Shown here: positions 40,083-48,942 of the stretch, piece after piece | How the letters are laid out: the number at the start of each line of letters is the position of its first letter | How positions within the stretch are numbered: the stretch's first letter is position 1 | NCBI GenBank assembly: GCA_001803235.1 | Contig: MHBL01000194.1 | Span: 1-64,000 of the forward strand | Origin: Lentisphaerae bacterium RIFOXYA12_64_32 | GTDB taxonomy: Bacteria > Verrucomicrobiota > Lentisphaeria > Oligosphaerales > YB12-FULL-65-16 | Direction of reading: 5' to 3' | DNA length: 64,000 bases | The notes under the pieces: generated by a model | Told to the model about the DNA's origin: nothing | Databases searched by the model: none | The model's input: the letters and a program-made list of their open reading frames with translations, nothing else | Program-made: the position numbers and the translations under genes

Positions 40083-40829
40083 ATGTCACTATCGGAACTC
40101 AAGGCGGACTGGGAAGAGCTGGGTAGGCTCGATCCGCTGTGGGCCATCCTCAGCGGACCGGACAAGCAGTTTGGAAAGTGGGAGTTGGACCGGTTCTTCC
40201 TTACAGGCGAACAGGAGATCGGCACGGTCTTGGACACGTCCTGTCATCTGGGCATCCCCGCGAATCGTAAGGCAGCGTTAGATTTCGGCTGCGGCGTGGG
40301 ACGGTTGGCTCGGGCCTTGGCAAGGCGCTTTGAGCACGTGCAAGCGGTAGACATTTCCGAGAACATGATTCTCCAGGCCAAAGAGCTGAACCGTGGCCTC
40401 GCCAACATTACGTTCACGGTCAATGCGGCGGCGGATCTGCAGCTCTTTCCGGACAGATCGTTTGACTTCGTCTACACCGACCTGGTCTTGCAGCACCTGC
40501 CGGAGCGGGCAATGGTGTTCAAGTATGTCGGCGAGTTTGTGCGAGTCCTTGAACGGGGAGGAGGGCTTGTCTTTCAGATGCCCTGCTACATCCAGCGTCG
40601 CTACCGCTTTCAGGTGCGGAGAAGAGTCTATCTGCTCCTGCGTTCCCTGGGCCTGAGCGCCGTCCGCGTGTACCAGACGTTTGGCCTTAACCCGATACAG
40701 ATGCGTTTCATCCCCGAGCGGGAGATGATCGACTTTCTGGGGATCTCCGGAGCGAAGGTTCTGCACGTCGAGACCCGTGACCAGGGGGACGGGGCCGTCC
40801 GCGACGCCTTCTACTATGCTACGAGATAG
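40083..40829 (+). CDS. Class I SAM-dependent methyltransferase
   Basis: A 248-aa methyltransferase and the only plus-strand gene within the glycan locus. ALDFGCGVGRLARALARRFE is motif I, VQAVDISENMILQAKEL the acidic loop, and FDFVYTDLVLQHLPERAMVF motif IV. VLERGGGLVFQMPCY follows. The C-terminal half contains a short hydrophobic/basic stretch (FQVRRRVYLLLRSLGLSAVR). I chose ATG 40083, with AGAAAGGA about 12 nt upstream; the open frame continues upstream through the repeat. It is convergent with the glycosyltransferase at 41265. The substrate is unknown. Confidence 0.82.
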   Translation: MSLSELKADWEELGRLDPLWAILSGPDKQFGKWELDRFFLTGEQEIGTVLDTSCHLGIPANRKAALDFGCGVGRLARALARRFEHVQAVDISENMILQAKELNRGLANITFTVNAAADLQLFPDRSFDFVYTDLVLQHLPERAMVFKYVGEFVRVLERGGGLVFQMPCYIQRRYRFQVRRRVYLLLRSLGLSAVRVYQTFGLNPIQMRFIPEREMIDFLGISGAKVLHVETRDQGDGAVRDAFYYATR

Positions 40830-41128
40830 ACCCTGGCCACCGCGGGATTGCGGGCCTGTGTTCATGAGACGTTCTCGACCGATGATGGTGCCACCGAGGA
40901 AGATGATCTTGTCCGGACAACGGTAATCGCCCTCGCAATCGTCTTCGCAATCGCTTCTCGATCCGGAACCGAGCGAATGGAAGACCAATGGACGATTGCG
41001 AGGACGATGGCGTGAGACGATTGCCGGATCGAAGATGAGCGGGCAACCATGAACCGGGAATGAAGCCAGACGAGAACGAATGGCCTAGCCGACCGAGTAC
41101 GGCGGCTAGGCCCGGCGATATCAAGATG
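40830..41128. other. Convergent intergenic region with CTCGCAATCG-type inverted repeats
   Basis: No gene is visible. At 40930-41030, units of CCTCGCAATCGT and TCGCAATCG face ACGATTGCGAGG and ACGATTGC, a diverged form of the array at 339-437. Confidence 0.6.
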
Positions 41129-41172
41129 TACCAGACCTCACCTTATGTTGCGCGCAACATAAGGTGAGGTCT
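41129..41172. repeat. 44-bp perfect palindrome
   Basis: The half CCAGACCTCACCTTATGTTG-CG is followed directly by its exact reverse complement CGCAACATAAGGTGAGGTCT-GG. It lies between two convergent genes. The 22-bp perfect stem without a loop is unusual. It has no flanking T-run, so a classical intrinsic terminator is not clearly supported, although a bidirectional termination role is possible. Confidence 0.85.
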
Positions 41173-41264
41173 GGATGTACGTCCGGCCGCGGAATCCGTA
41201 ACTCGTCCAGGAAGGCCCCGGACGTCCCCCGTCGACTCCTGCGATATGTCACCCTGGTGTCCGG

Positions 41265-42428
41265 CTACGGTCGCGCCGGGCCGCCACCCGCGCCGGCCGC
41301 CAGGCGCAGGAGTTCGTGCTCAAGTTGCGCGCCCATGACGTCCCAGGAGTAGCTGGCGACAGCTTTTTGCCTGGCTGCCTGTCCCATCTGCCGTCGGCGC
41401 GCGGGATCGCACAGAAGCATCGCCAGCTTCGTGGTCAGCTCTTGGACGCTGCCAACCTCAAACAGCAGCCCGTTTTCCCCCTCGGCGATGAGTTGCGATG
41501 GCCCAGGAAGCGCGGAGACGACGGCCGGAAGGCCGGTCGCCATGGCTTCGAGTATGACCAAACCGTAGGACTCGGAATGCGTTGAGGGAAGGACGAACAC
41601 GTCCCCCAGGTTGTAATAGTGCGGCAGCAGATCGTCCGGTTGACTGCCGGCGAAGACAACGTGCTCCCCAAGTTTCAGGTCGACCACCATCCGCCGGTAC
41701 TCCGCCTCACTGTAGCCGCTTCCGACCACGAGGAGCACCACGCCTGGATCCGCGATCTTGGCTACAGCCTGAATCAGCAGGTGGAGTCCCTTGAAGGCCA
41801 CCAAGTTTCCGACGAAAAGAATCACCGTTCGCCCCGCCAACCCGTACTTCTGGACCAGTGCGTCCATCTTGGGGCGGGGGCGGAATCGTTCCGGGTCCAC
41901 GCCGGCATGCAGGATGTCGGCATAGCGGTCCCAGCGGAGGTACGGCGCGGCGCGGGTGGTACGGAGGTATTCGCGGCTGGGCCCGTAGATGGCGTCTGCA
42001 CGGCCGACAATCAGCCGGGTCCAAAACCCGTCATAGACCCTGTGCATGGCCGACTTCAGCCAGGTGTCGCCAAAGCTGTCCATGTGGTACGTCACAAGGT
42101 ATCGCTGACGCCGAAGTCGCGCCGCAAGGTAGGCAAACTCCGCCGCACCGTACGCGGGGAAATGCAGATGGATGACGGGAAAGGGTTTCAGTTGGCTGAA
42201 CAGTTGCGGGATCAGCCCGCCGTCCCCGCACCTGAACAGGGGACGCAGGCGGCGGACCTCGATCCCGGGCAACGCGTCTTCGGGGGGGGGGGCGTCCGGA
42301 CTGAAGGCGACGGTGAAAACCGTCACGTCGTGCCCCCGGCGGGAAAGCTGCATGGCGCAGTGATGGCACACGCCGCCCATGCCGCCGAAGCGCGGCGGGT
42401 AGGTGGCGACGACTTCGGCGATCTTCAT
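41265..42428 (-). CDS. Glycosyltransferase family 4
   Basis: A 387-aa GT-B glycosyltransferase with MKIAEVVATYPPRFGGMGGV at the N-terminus (Gly-rich acceptor loop). The C-terminal half shows VILFVGNLVAFKGLHLLIQA, the LPHYYNLGDVFVLPSTHSES-YG region, and VILEAMATGLPAVVSALPGP, which together contain the E-x7-E donor-site motif (E of HSES and E of LEA). It transfers a sugar from a nucleotide donor with retention. It follows the radical SAM gene at 42490 after 61 bp. Confidence 0.9.
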   Translation of the reverse strand: MKIAEVVATYPPRFGGMGGVCHHCAMQLSRRGHDVTVFTVAFSPDAPPPEDALPGIEVRRLRPLFRCGDGGLIPQLFSQLKPFPVIHLHFPAYGAAEFAYLAARLRRQRYLVTYHMDSFGDTWLKSAMHRVYDGFWTRLIVGRADAIYGPSREYLRTTRAAPYLRWDRYADILHAGVDPERFRPRPKMDALVQKYGLAGRTVILFVGNLVAFKGLHLLIQAVAKIADPGVVLLVVGSGYSEAEYRRMVVDLKLGEHVVFAGSQPDDLLPHYYNLGDVFVLPSTHSESYGLVILEAMATGLPAVVSALPGPSQLIAEGENGLLFEVGSVQELTTKLAMLLCDPARRRQMGQAARQKAVASYSWDVMGAQLEHELLRLAAGAGGGPARP

Positions 42429-42489
42429 CGGTCCAGCCCAATTCTGTGTAGCGCTGACATCGTTCGGAAGCCGGGAGGGCCCGGCCGTT

Positions 42490-43932
42490 CTAGTACCGGT
42501 TGGCTTTCATCTCCTGCCGGAGTGCCAGGTAGGCCCTGGCGAAATCGGTTATTACGGCCCAGGCCCTGTAACGCCAGAGCAGGCGGAGAAAGAAACCGGG
42601 ACGTTTGAAGAAACGGTTCGTGGCCAGGCGCCGGAGCTCGCGCAACTGCTCCCCGCCCAGGTTTTCGTTCAGAGGAATGGGCGGCGAGTTGACGTTGCCA
42701 AACCCTGTCCATGACGGCAGCGGCGTGCCTTTCTGGAGGCAGTGCTCGTACAACTCGCTGCCGGGCAGCGGGATCGTGATGGCGAAGGACGCATAGTCCT
42801 GCTTCATCTCGCAGGCCAGGTTGATCGTGTCCATCGCCGTCTCCCACGTCTCCCCCAGCGCGCCGATCATGTAGTTGCCGGCCACACTCAGGCCTGCCTG
42901 GTTGGCCAGGCGGAAGGCGTTCCGGATGTCGTCCAGGGTCGTGTTCTTGTGCATACGGTCCAGGACGGCCTGGTTGCCGCTCTCGACGCCGAAGCAGATC
43001 CAGCGGATGCCTGCCTGCCGCATCCTTTGAAGCGTGGGCAGGTGTACGGTGTCCGTCCGGGAAGAAACCATGATGTCCAGCCGAGATTGGTACCCCTTTT
43101 CGATGAGGTAATCGCAGACGTCGTTGACCATTTTGCGGTTGGCCGTGAAGGTATCGTCCTGGAAATAGAGGACCCGGATCTTGTACTGGTTCACCAGCAG
43201 GTCCAGTTCCTGCTTGATTCTCTCGATCGGGAAGAACCGGATTCCCGCCCCAAAGACGACTCGTGCCGCACAGAAATTGCACTTGCCAAAGCACCCGCGG
43301 CCGGTGAACACCACCCCGATGGGTTCACGGCAGCCGCTCGTCCAACTGTTCCAGCCGTACGAACGGTACCGGTCATAGCGCAGGAGATGGTATGCCGGCA
43401 GCGGCAGTTTCCCGAGGTCCTCGATAAGAGGGCGGTCCTCGGTGCTGACGACCTCGCCGGTCTCGGTCCGAAAGGCGATGCCCCGGACCGTGCGCAGGTC
43501 CCGACCCTGCTCGGCAGCCGCCAGCAGGTCGACAATCGTCTCCTCGCCCTCGCGCCTGACCACGACGTCGATCTGCGGGTGGTCCTGCAGGGTCCGGGTG
43601 GGAAGCGCCGACACGTGGGGGCCGCCGAGAACCACCTTGACCCGCGGCAACCGCTTCTTGAGCCGGGCGTAGAAGTCGACCGTCAGGTCCATGGTCGCTG
43701 TCATGGAGGTGGAGCCGACGTAGTCCGGATTCTCGCGCACGACCCGGTCCAGCAGTTCTTCCGAGGTCAGGTCTTCAGCGTCGCCGTCGATGATGCCTGC
43801 CCGGTGCCCGCTCTGCTCCAGGACGGCGGCAATCGTGGTGATGCCGATGGGAACCGGTATGGCCACGAAGTCCTTCAGGCGATGGTATGCATTCTCCATC
43901 GTGGGGATGACGACAAGAAGGAACTTCTGCAT
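42490..43932 (-). CDS. B12-binding-domain radical SAM protein
   Basis: A 480-aa protein with an N-terminal cobalamin-binding Rossmann domain (LLVVIPTMENAYHRLKDFVA to VKVVLGGPHVSALP) and the radical SAM cluster motif in GRGCFGKCNFCAARVV near residue 225. FGVESGNQAVLDRMHKNTTL and NYMIGALGETWETAMDTIN are the SAM-binding and later barrel motifs. ITIPLPGSELYEHC closes the domain. Enzymes of this architecture make methyl transfers to carbon or phosphorus or ring rearrangements. It is a paralogue of the protein at 10643 and both lie in the same locus. The substrate is unknown. Confidence 0.84.
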   Translation of the reverse strand: MQKFLLVVIPTMENAYHRLKDFVAIPVPIGITTIAAVLEQSGHRAGIIDGDAEDLTSEELLDRVVRENPDYVGSTSMTATMDLTVDFYARLKKRLPRVKVVLGGPHVSALPTRTLQDHPQIDVVVRREGEETIVDLLAAAEQGRDLRTVRGIAFRTETGEVVSTEDRPLIEDLGKLPLPAYHLLRYDRYRSYGWNSWTSGCREPIGVVFTGRGCFGKCNFCAARVVFGAGIRFFPIERIKQELDLLVNQYKIRVLYFQDDTFTANRKMVNDVCDYLIEKGYQSRLDIMVSSRTDTVHLPTLQRMRQAGIRWICFGVESGNQAVLDRMHKNTTLDDIRNAFRLANQAGLSVAGNYMIGALGETWETAMDTINLACEMKQDYASFAITIPLPGSELYEHCLQKGTPLPSWTGFGNVNSPPIPLNENLGGEQLRELRRLATNRFFKRPGFFLRLLWRYRAWAVITDFARAYLALRQEMKANRY

Positions 43933-44262
43933 CGCTATGTGTCCTGTCTGGGCCTCTCGCAGAACCCTGCCTTGCGGAATGAGTGTTCAGGTGTCAGGTG
44001 TCAGCGTTCCCGGGCGGCGGTCCGGCCGATCATACCAACGTGAAACTAGCAACGACGCGCCCAGAGCCCGCGAGGACGCGGGCGCTCCAGGGTTCGTACG
44101 CACTCTGAGCTGGAGCGCCCGCGTCCTCGCGGGCTCCGGGCCTTCAGTTTCACGGGAGGTGTCAGGAAGGAACACTCTGATGTTGAATAGGTTGCGCATT
44201 CCTGAAACCTGAACACTGACACTTGAAACCTGGCTCTTGCGGGACTTCTGCAAGAGCCTCGT
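43933..44262. repeat. Intergenic repeat cluster with GCGCCCGCG palindromes
   Basis: A 330-bp stretch with no visible gene. Two copies of the 23-nt core lie in opposite orientation at 44066-44088 and 44112-44134. An inverted GTTTCACGTTGGTAT arm is at 44030-44060. Flanking runs of CAGGTGTCAGGTGTCAG (43989-44005) and CCTGAAACCTGAACACTGAC (44202-44221) recur in diverged form at 62280 and 62455. Confidence 0.7.
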
Positions 44263-45540
44263 CTAAAGGCTGCCACTGCAAGTATGATGCGCCAGGGCCA
44301 CGGAATCCAGTACTGCCGCAAGACGTGCGGCCAGTTCTCGGCGTTCGAACGGCCTCAGATTGTCCTGGAGCGTAACGTCGTCGGGGAGTGTCGCTGGCTG
44401 CGTCAACAGCCGCTCCAGGACGTGTGCGCAACCGGCGGTGTCGTCGGGCCGAACCGCAAACACGTTGGCGAACCGCTTCATGAACTGCGTCGTGGCGTTT
44501 TCCTCCGAGACCAGCAGGATCGGTTTGCCCGTGCGCAGGTACTCGTAAGCCTTTCCGGGGATCGCCGTCGGGGCTGTGCCAGTCGGGATCAGAACCAGGG
44601 CTGAGGCGCCCTTCATCCACCCAAGGGCGTCGCGCGCGCTCGCCTCGCCTTCGAAGTGCACAACACCGTCAATACCGGACCGTGCCGGCAACTCCCGGAA
44701 CTCGCGCCGGACCACGCCGACCTGGTGGAAATGTACTCCTCTGCGCGTCGCGTCCAACTGGGCCATGGCGGCAAAGACCACCGCAGGAGACCGGTCAGCC
44801 TCCATGGCTCCGGCGTGGACGAGCGAGAAATGGGGGATACTCCGGGCCGGCGAGGCACGGAAGTCCTCTTCGCTGTAACCGTTGGGCACGAGGCAGGTTC
44901 GGCCCTGTGCGTCCGGATGGCGCTGGGAGAACAAGTGCACGCTCGGTTCGGTCATCACCACGATCCGCTCCGACCGGCGCACGATCCAGCGTTCGAGGCG
45001 TTCCTCGATTCGGCGCAACAGGCTCTGGCGCTTCTCGAACAACGGGTTCCCGCCCCAGTCGTCACGGATGTCGCACACCAGCGGGAGATGGTGGCGTTGG
45101 TGCGCCAGCCCCGCGGCCACAAGACAGGAGAATGGTGGCCCGGAGGCCAGCATGAGGTCCGGCTTCTCCTTCTGGACAACGCGCCGTATGGCAGGGAGCA
45201 CCCAGGGCAGCCAGAGAATCTTCTCGTCGGGGATCAGCGTGTACGTCTTGATGGTTCGGAGCAACCCCACGGCCAAGCGCGTGCAGGCAGCCTTCAGCGA
45301 CGACCGATGGGCCGCATCCGCAGCCTGGTATGCGCGCCATGAAAGGCGCGCCACGTTTCGGGTGCGATACACGACAACGTCGGGTCCGAGTTCGGCCGGC
45401 GGCGGCCCCCAGTCCATGGTCACCACGACCGGCCGCCAGCCGCACGACGGCAGGTAGCGGGCGAAGTTGGCCACCCGGTGTGTGGCGCCAGGCCAAGGCG
45501 ACGGGGGGAAGAAGGGCGTTACGATGAGCACCGTCCGCAT
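44263..45540 (-). CDS. Glycosyltransferase family 4
   Basis: A 425-aa GT-B protein. MRTVLIVTPFFPPSPWPGAT is a classic WcaI/WbuB-like start, and HRVANFARYLPSCGWRPVVV follows. The C-terminal domain has FSLVHAGAMEADRSPAVVFA, VRREFRELPARSGIDGVVHF and DALGWMKGASALVLIPTGTA, then PGKAYEYLRTGKPILLVSEE, the glycosyltransferase donor-site region with E in the E-x7-E second position. I chose ATG 45540. It is 14 bp downstream of the membrane-GT2 fusion and probably co-translated with it. Confidence 0.85.
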   Translation of the reverse strand: MRTVLIVTPFFPPSPWPGATHRVANFARYLPSCGWRPVVVTMDWGPPPAELGPDVVVYRTRNVARLSWRAYQAADAAHRSSLKAACTRLAVGLLRTIKTYTLIPDEKILWLPWVLPAIRRVVQKEKPDLMLASGPPFSCLVAAGLAHQRHHLPLVCDIRDDWGGNPLFEKRQSLLRRIEERLERWIVRRSERIVVMTEPSVHLFSQRHPDAQGRTCLVPNGYSEEDFRASPARSIPHFSLVHAGAMEADRSPAVVFAAMAQLDATRRGVHFHQVGVVRREFRELPARSGIDGVVHFEGEASARDALGWMKGASALVLIPTGTAPTAIPGKAYEYLRTGKPILLVSEENATTQFMKRFANVFAVRPDDTAGCAHVLERLLTQPATLPDDVTLQDNLRPFERRELAARLAAVLDSVALAHHTCSGSL

Positions 45541-45554
45541 CGACCCCTCCATCC

Positions 45555-47906
45555 TCACGGCTGTTCGCTGTCTTGGCCGCGGCGCCATGCGTCGGCTCCG
45601 GACCGTCCGAGAACGACGTCCCGCATCGGGAGTCGGTGCCGCAACAGCAACCGGCGGAAGTCGCGGTCGCTCACCCGGCGCGGCGGGCGGAACGCACGGC
45701 GCTGCTTCAGCATGGCCGGCATTCCGGCCAGGGCCGAAGCATGGGCACGGACCAGGGCCCGCAGCGTGTCGCCCATGCCGCCTTCCTGCAGGAAGCCGCG
45801 CAATTCCTCTGCACCCCTCAAAACGAGGTAAAGCTGCAGGAGGTAACGGTATATGGATGTCAACGGAACCAACGGCAGGAGCAGCCACGGGAAATTCTTC
45901 GTCGCCACCCAGGCATGGTTCCGCTCGACCAGGTACACCTTGCGAAGCGAAAAGGCGCCGCTGGTCTGTGAGTAGAAATGCGTGACGCGCGCCTCCGGCG
46001 CCACCGCGATTCGCCAGCCTGCCCGCCACAGGCGCAGGCTCAGGTCCGTGTCCTCGCAGTACGCGAAAAACCGTTCGTCGAACAGGCCGGTCTCGCGGAG
46101 CGCATCGGCTCTGAACATGCAGGCGCAGCCGCTGACCGCCAGGACCTCGCGCGGCCCGTCAAGGCTGGGGACGGGCGCGCCGCGTCCGACCTGCCGCGAC
46201 ATACCGTCCAAGGTGATCCCGACGCCAAAGGAGTCGAGCCGCCCCGGGCGGTTTCCGTCGATGACCACAGAGCCCACGGCCCCGATGTCCGGCGCGGTTG
46301 CTGCGACCTGCACCATGGCCCTGAGCCAGCCCGGTTCGGCGACGGCGTCATTGTTCAGCAGGGCGATGCACTGACCCGTGGCCGCCCGGATGCCCACGTT
46401 GTTGCCACCGGCGAACCCGCAATTTCGGTCCAGGCGCAGGCAGCGAACGGCTGGAAACTCGCGCTGCAGCAGGCCGCGAATGTCCTCGGTTGAACCATTG
46501 TCCACCACCACGATCTCGCGGGCGGCGTAGTCCTGGGCCAGCACGCTGGCCAGGCAGTGGCGCAGCAGGTCGCCACGGTCCAGAGTCACGATGACGACGG
46601 AAACGGTCGGTGGCATTCCGTCGGCGGGGGATAGGTGCGGAACGTCGGCGCTGGTTCCGGGTGCAGCCGCACTGCGTCCGGACGCCGCCGGGCGTTCACT
46701 CCCGACCGGCAGGAAGGCGCCAAACACCGCGGCGGGCAGGAACAACGCGAAGCCCACCATGGGCAGGTACAGACGGTGTTCGACCATCAGGTCGGGAAGC
46801 GGGAAGACGCTGGACTCGATCGACAACGTCAGAAAGAACCAGAAGATCGAGAATGCCAGCAGTCGCGACCGCGGATAGAGCCGGAAGCCGGCCCCGAGAA
46901 CGGCAAGCAGAATGGCGATCGCCGCCAGGGTTCGCGGCTGCCCCAGCTCCACGGGCCGCTGGACTTCGTGCTGGATACTTTGTCCGTAGGGAAAGACCAA
47001 GAGCCGCAGGTATCGCACCACGACACGCGATTGCGCCAGGCAGTATTCCGTTCGCGAGATGCTTTGGACGGCCCGGCTCACGCTGTCGGCCTGCGCCGCC
47101 ATTTTCTTCACATCCAGACCGCCCGACGGATTCAGGGTTGGATACAGCAGGGCTGCCGGCAGCAACGCCACCACCAGGACGAACGGCAGCGCCCGACGCC
47201 ACACGCACCGCCAGTCGGCGGGGAAGAAGCACACCTCCAGGAGCACCACGGCGCCGGGCAGTGTCAGCACGGTCGCTTTGGTGAAGACCCCGAGCAGGGT
47301 GCAGGCCAGCGCGCCGGCGTACCATCCCGCCTGGGTGCTTCGGCACAACACCCCCGTCCGTCCCGGTGCCCGTGCCTCCAGATAGCACACCAGGGCCGCC
47401 AGGTAGAAGAACGCCGCCAGAGACGCATCCCGTTGCACGATGTACGTCACCGCCTGCGTTTGCAGGGGGTGCGCGACGAAGATCAGCCCGGCAAAGGCGG
47501 CGATCCAAGGCTCGGCGCCCGCCAGTGGCGAGGTCCGCAAGGCCGGACTCCGAAACAGCAACTGCATCAGGCGCCAGACCAGCAGGGCCGCCGCCATGTG
47601 AATTGCCAGGTTCACCACGTGGAAGCCCCACACGTCCAGGCCATGGACCGCTCGGTCCAGCGCGAACGTCAGACGCGGCACGAACCGGGGCGACTCACCA
47701 CCCCAGATATTCCCCAGGTGACGGAGGTCCTGCAGCCATGGATTCCGGGCAATCTCACGGACATCGTCGAAACGCAGCGGCGCCTGAAACGTGTTGGAGT
47801 AGGCCAGCACGGCCACGAGCACAATACACAGAGCCACCGTCCGGCGGCGCGGGCAGCAGAAGCCGCGAGCGCCGTTCTCATCCGGGGCTGTTGTGGGCTC
47901 GGTCAT
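45555..47906 (-). CDS. Fusion of TMTC-like membrane domain and GT2 glycosyltransferase
   Basis: A 783-aa protein. Residues 1-430 are polytopic (about 11 hydrophobic segments) and start like TMTC/GT-C membrane proteins, with YSNTFQAPLRFDDVREIARN (the FDD catalytic-like loop) and FVAHPLQTQAVTYIVQRDAS. From residue 431 a GT2 domain of the rhamnosyltransferase type begins at an internal ATG: PPTVSVVIVTLDRGDLLRHC, then IVVVDNGSTEDIRGLLQREF, CGFAGGNNVGIRAA and IALLNNDAVAEPGWLRAMVQ (DxD-like). FFAYCEDTDLSLRLWRAGWR is the acceptor-site motif. Thus a GT-C-type transferase and a cytosolic GT2 are in one chain. The internal ATG could also allow a separate GT2 product. I chose ATG 47906. Confidence 0.8.
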   Translation of the reverse strand: MTEPTTAPDENGARGFCCPRRRTVALCIVLVAVLAYSNTFQAPLRFDDVREIARNPWLQDLRHLGNIWGGESPRFVPRLTFALDRAVHGLDVWGFHVVNLAIHMAAALLVWRLMQLLFRSPALRTSPLAGAEPWIAAFAGLIFVAHPLQTQAVTYIVQRDASLAAFFYLAALVCYLEARAPGRTGVLCRSTQAGWYAGALACTLLGVFTKATVLTLPGAVVLLEVCFFPADWRCVWRRALPFVLVVALLPAALLYPTLNPSGGLDVKKMAAQADSVSRAVQSISRTEYCLAQSRVVVRYLRLLVFPYGQSIQHEVQRPVELGQPRTLAAIAILLAVLGAGFRLYPRSRLLAFSIFWFFLTLSIESSVFPLPDLMVEHRLYLPMVGFALFLPAAVFGAFLPVGSERPAASGRSAAAPGTSADVPHLSPADGMPPTVSVVIVTLDRGDLLRHCLASVLAQDYAAREIVVVDNGSTEDIRGLLQREFPAVRCLRLDRNCGFAGGNNVGIRAATGQCIALLNNDAVAEPGWLRAMVQVAATAPDIGAVGSVVIDGNRPGRLDSFGVGITLDGMSRQVGRGAPVPSLDGPREVLAVSGCACMFRADALRETGLFDERFFAYCEDTDLSLRLWRAGWRIAVAPEARVTHFYSQTSGAFSLRKVYLVERNHAWVATKNFPWLLLPLVPLTSIYRYLLQLYLVLRGAEELRGFLQEGGMGDTLRALVRAHASALAGMPAMLKQRRAFRPPRRVSDRDFRRLLLRHRLPMRDVVLGRSGADAWRRGQDSEQP

Positions 47907-47991
47907 CGATGTCTTCCTGTCTCGCCATCCGGGCCGGCCGGCGGCCTTCGGACGCTCGACGCGAGGCGCCGCCGTGCTGCCCCAGGGGGGA

Positions 47992-48942
47992 TCAGTTAGC
48001 TCGGAGCCTCGCCGTTCGCACATTCCGCAGCCATGACACCGTCTGCTCGATCCCTTCCCTCAGGTTGCCGGAAAACTCAAACCCCAAGCGCCGGAACTTC
48101 TCCGCGCTGACCTCGTACGAGAGTTGGTTCATGATGGGGGAATCGACGTACTCGACGGAGAGATCGGGGATGTGGCCGCGTATTTCCGCCACGATCTCTG
48201 ACACGGTCGTGTTCACGGTGACCAGGTTGTAGGTTTCCCGGTCAAACCGGTTTGTCTGGACGATGAACGAGAACGCGCGCACAGCGTCTCGCACGTCGAG
48301 GTACGGGCGCATCTGCTGCATGGCGCTGCGCCACACGGTCAGCGGCTGGCCGGTGCAGGCTTGCCAGGCGAACTTGTTGATGGCCGTGTGGAAGCGCATG
48401 CCGGGAGACGTTCCGAAGATCGTGCCCAGGCGGCAGATCGTGTGCCGGAGACCGGCCTCCCGTCCCATGGCCTGAAGCAGGACTTCGGCGCGGAGCTTAC
48501 TTGCGGCATAGGGGCTCTGCGGCTTCAGGTCCGTCTCCGGGCCGGCTTCGTCCACCACGGACGCCGTGGTGCCGTAAACGCTGGTGGTGGACGGGAACAG
48601 CAGGCGGCAGCCGCTGGCCGCACACGCCTCCGCCACCCGCTGCGTTCCTGCGAAGTTCACCCGTTCCACCTCCTCGGCATTCGAAAAACTCCCGGCCGCG
48701 TCCGTGATTGCCGCCAGGTGTATGACGACGTCGATCCCCGCCGTCAGCGGCCGCAGGTCGGTCGCGCAAACGTCCGCCTGGACAAACCGGACGGGGACCC
48801 CGGGCGGCAGGTTGAAGAGCGAGCAGTAGCGCTGCGAGGAAAGATCGTCGACCAGGCACACCTCTTCAAAATCGCCCGGGCGCAGTGAGTGGATGAGCCG
48901 GGACCCGATGTGGCCGAGCGCACCGGTGATCAGGAGCTTCAT
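47992..48942 (-). CDS. NAD-dependent epimerase/dehydratase (extended SDR)
   Basis: A 316-aa SDR. LLITGALGHIGSRLIHSL is the NAD loop, then VVIHLAAITDAAGSFSNAEE, LLFPSTTSVYGTTASVVDEA and YAASKLRAEVLLQAMGREAG with the YxxxK catalytic pair. It acts on an NDP-sugar of unknown type. The ATG at 48942 overlaps the stop of the upstream epimerase by 4 bp (ATGA). It is the last of the three consecutive epimerases at the head of the locus. Confidence 0.87.
   Translation of the reverse strand: MKLLITGALGHIGSRLIHSLRPGDFEEVCLVDDLSSQRYCSLFNLPPGVPVRFVQADVCATDLRPLTAGIDVVIHLAAITDAAGSFSNAEEVERVNFAGTQRVAEACAASGCRLLFPSTTSVYGTTASVVDEAGPETDLKPQSPYAASKLRAEVLLQAMGREAGLRHTICRLGTIFGTSPGMRFHTAINKFAWQACTGQPLTVWRSAMQQMRPYLDVRDAVRAFSFIVQTNRFDRETYNLVTVNTTVSEIVAEIRGHIPDLSVEYVDSPIMNQLSYEVSAEKFRRLGFEFSGNLREGIEQTVSWLRNVRTARLRAN

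Noticed and set aside
40278-40988. Minus-strand open frame over the plus-strand methyltransferase
   Set aside because: It is antisense to a gene with full SAM motifs and shows no recognisable family.
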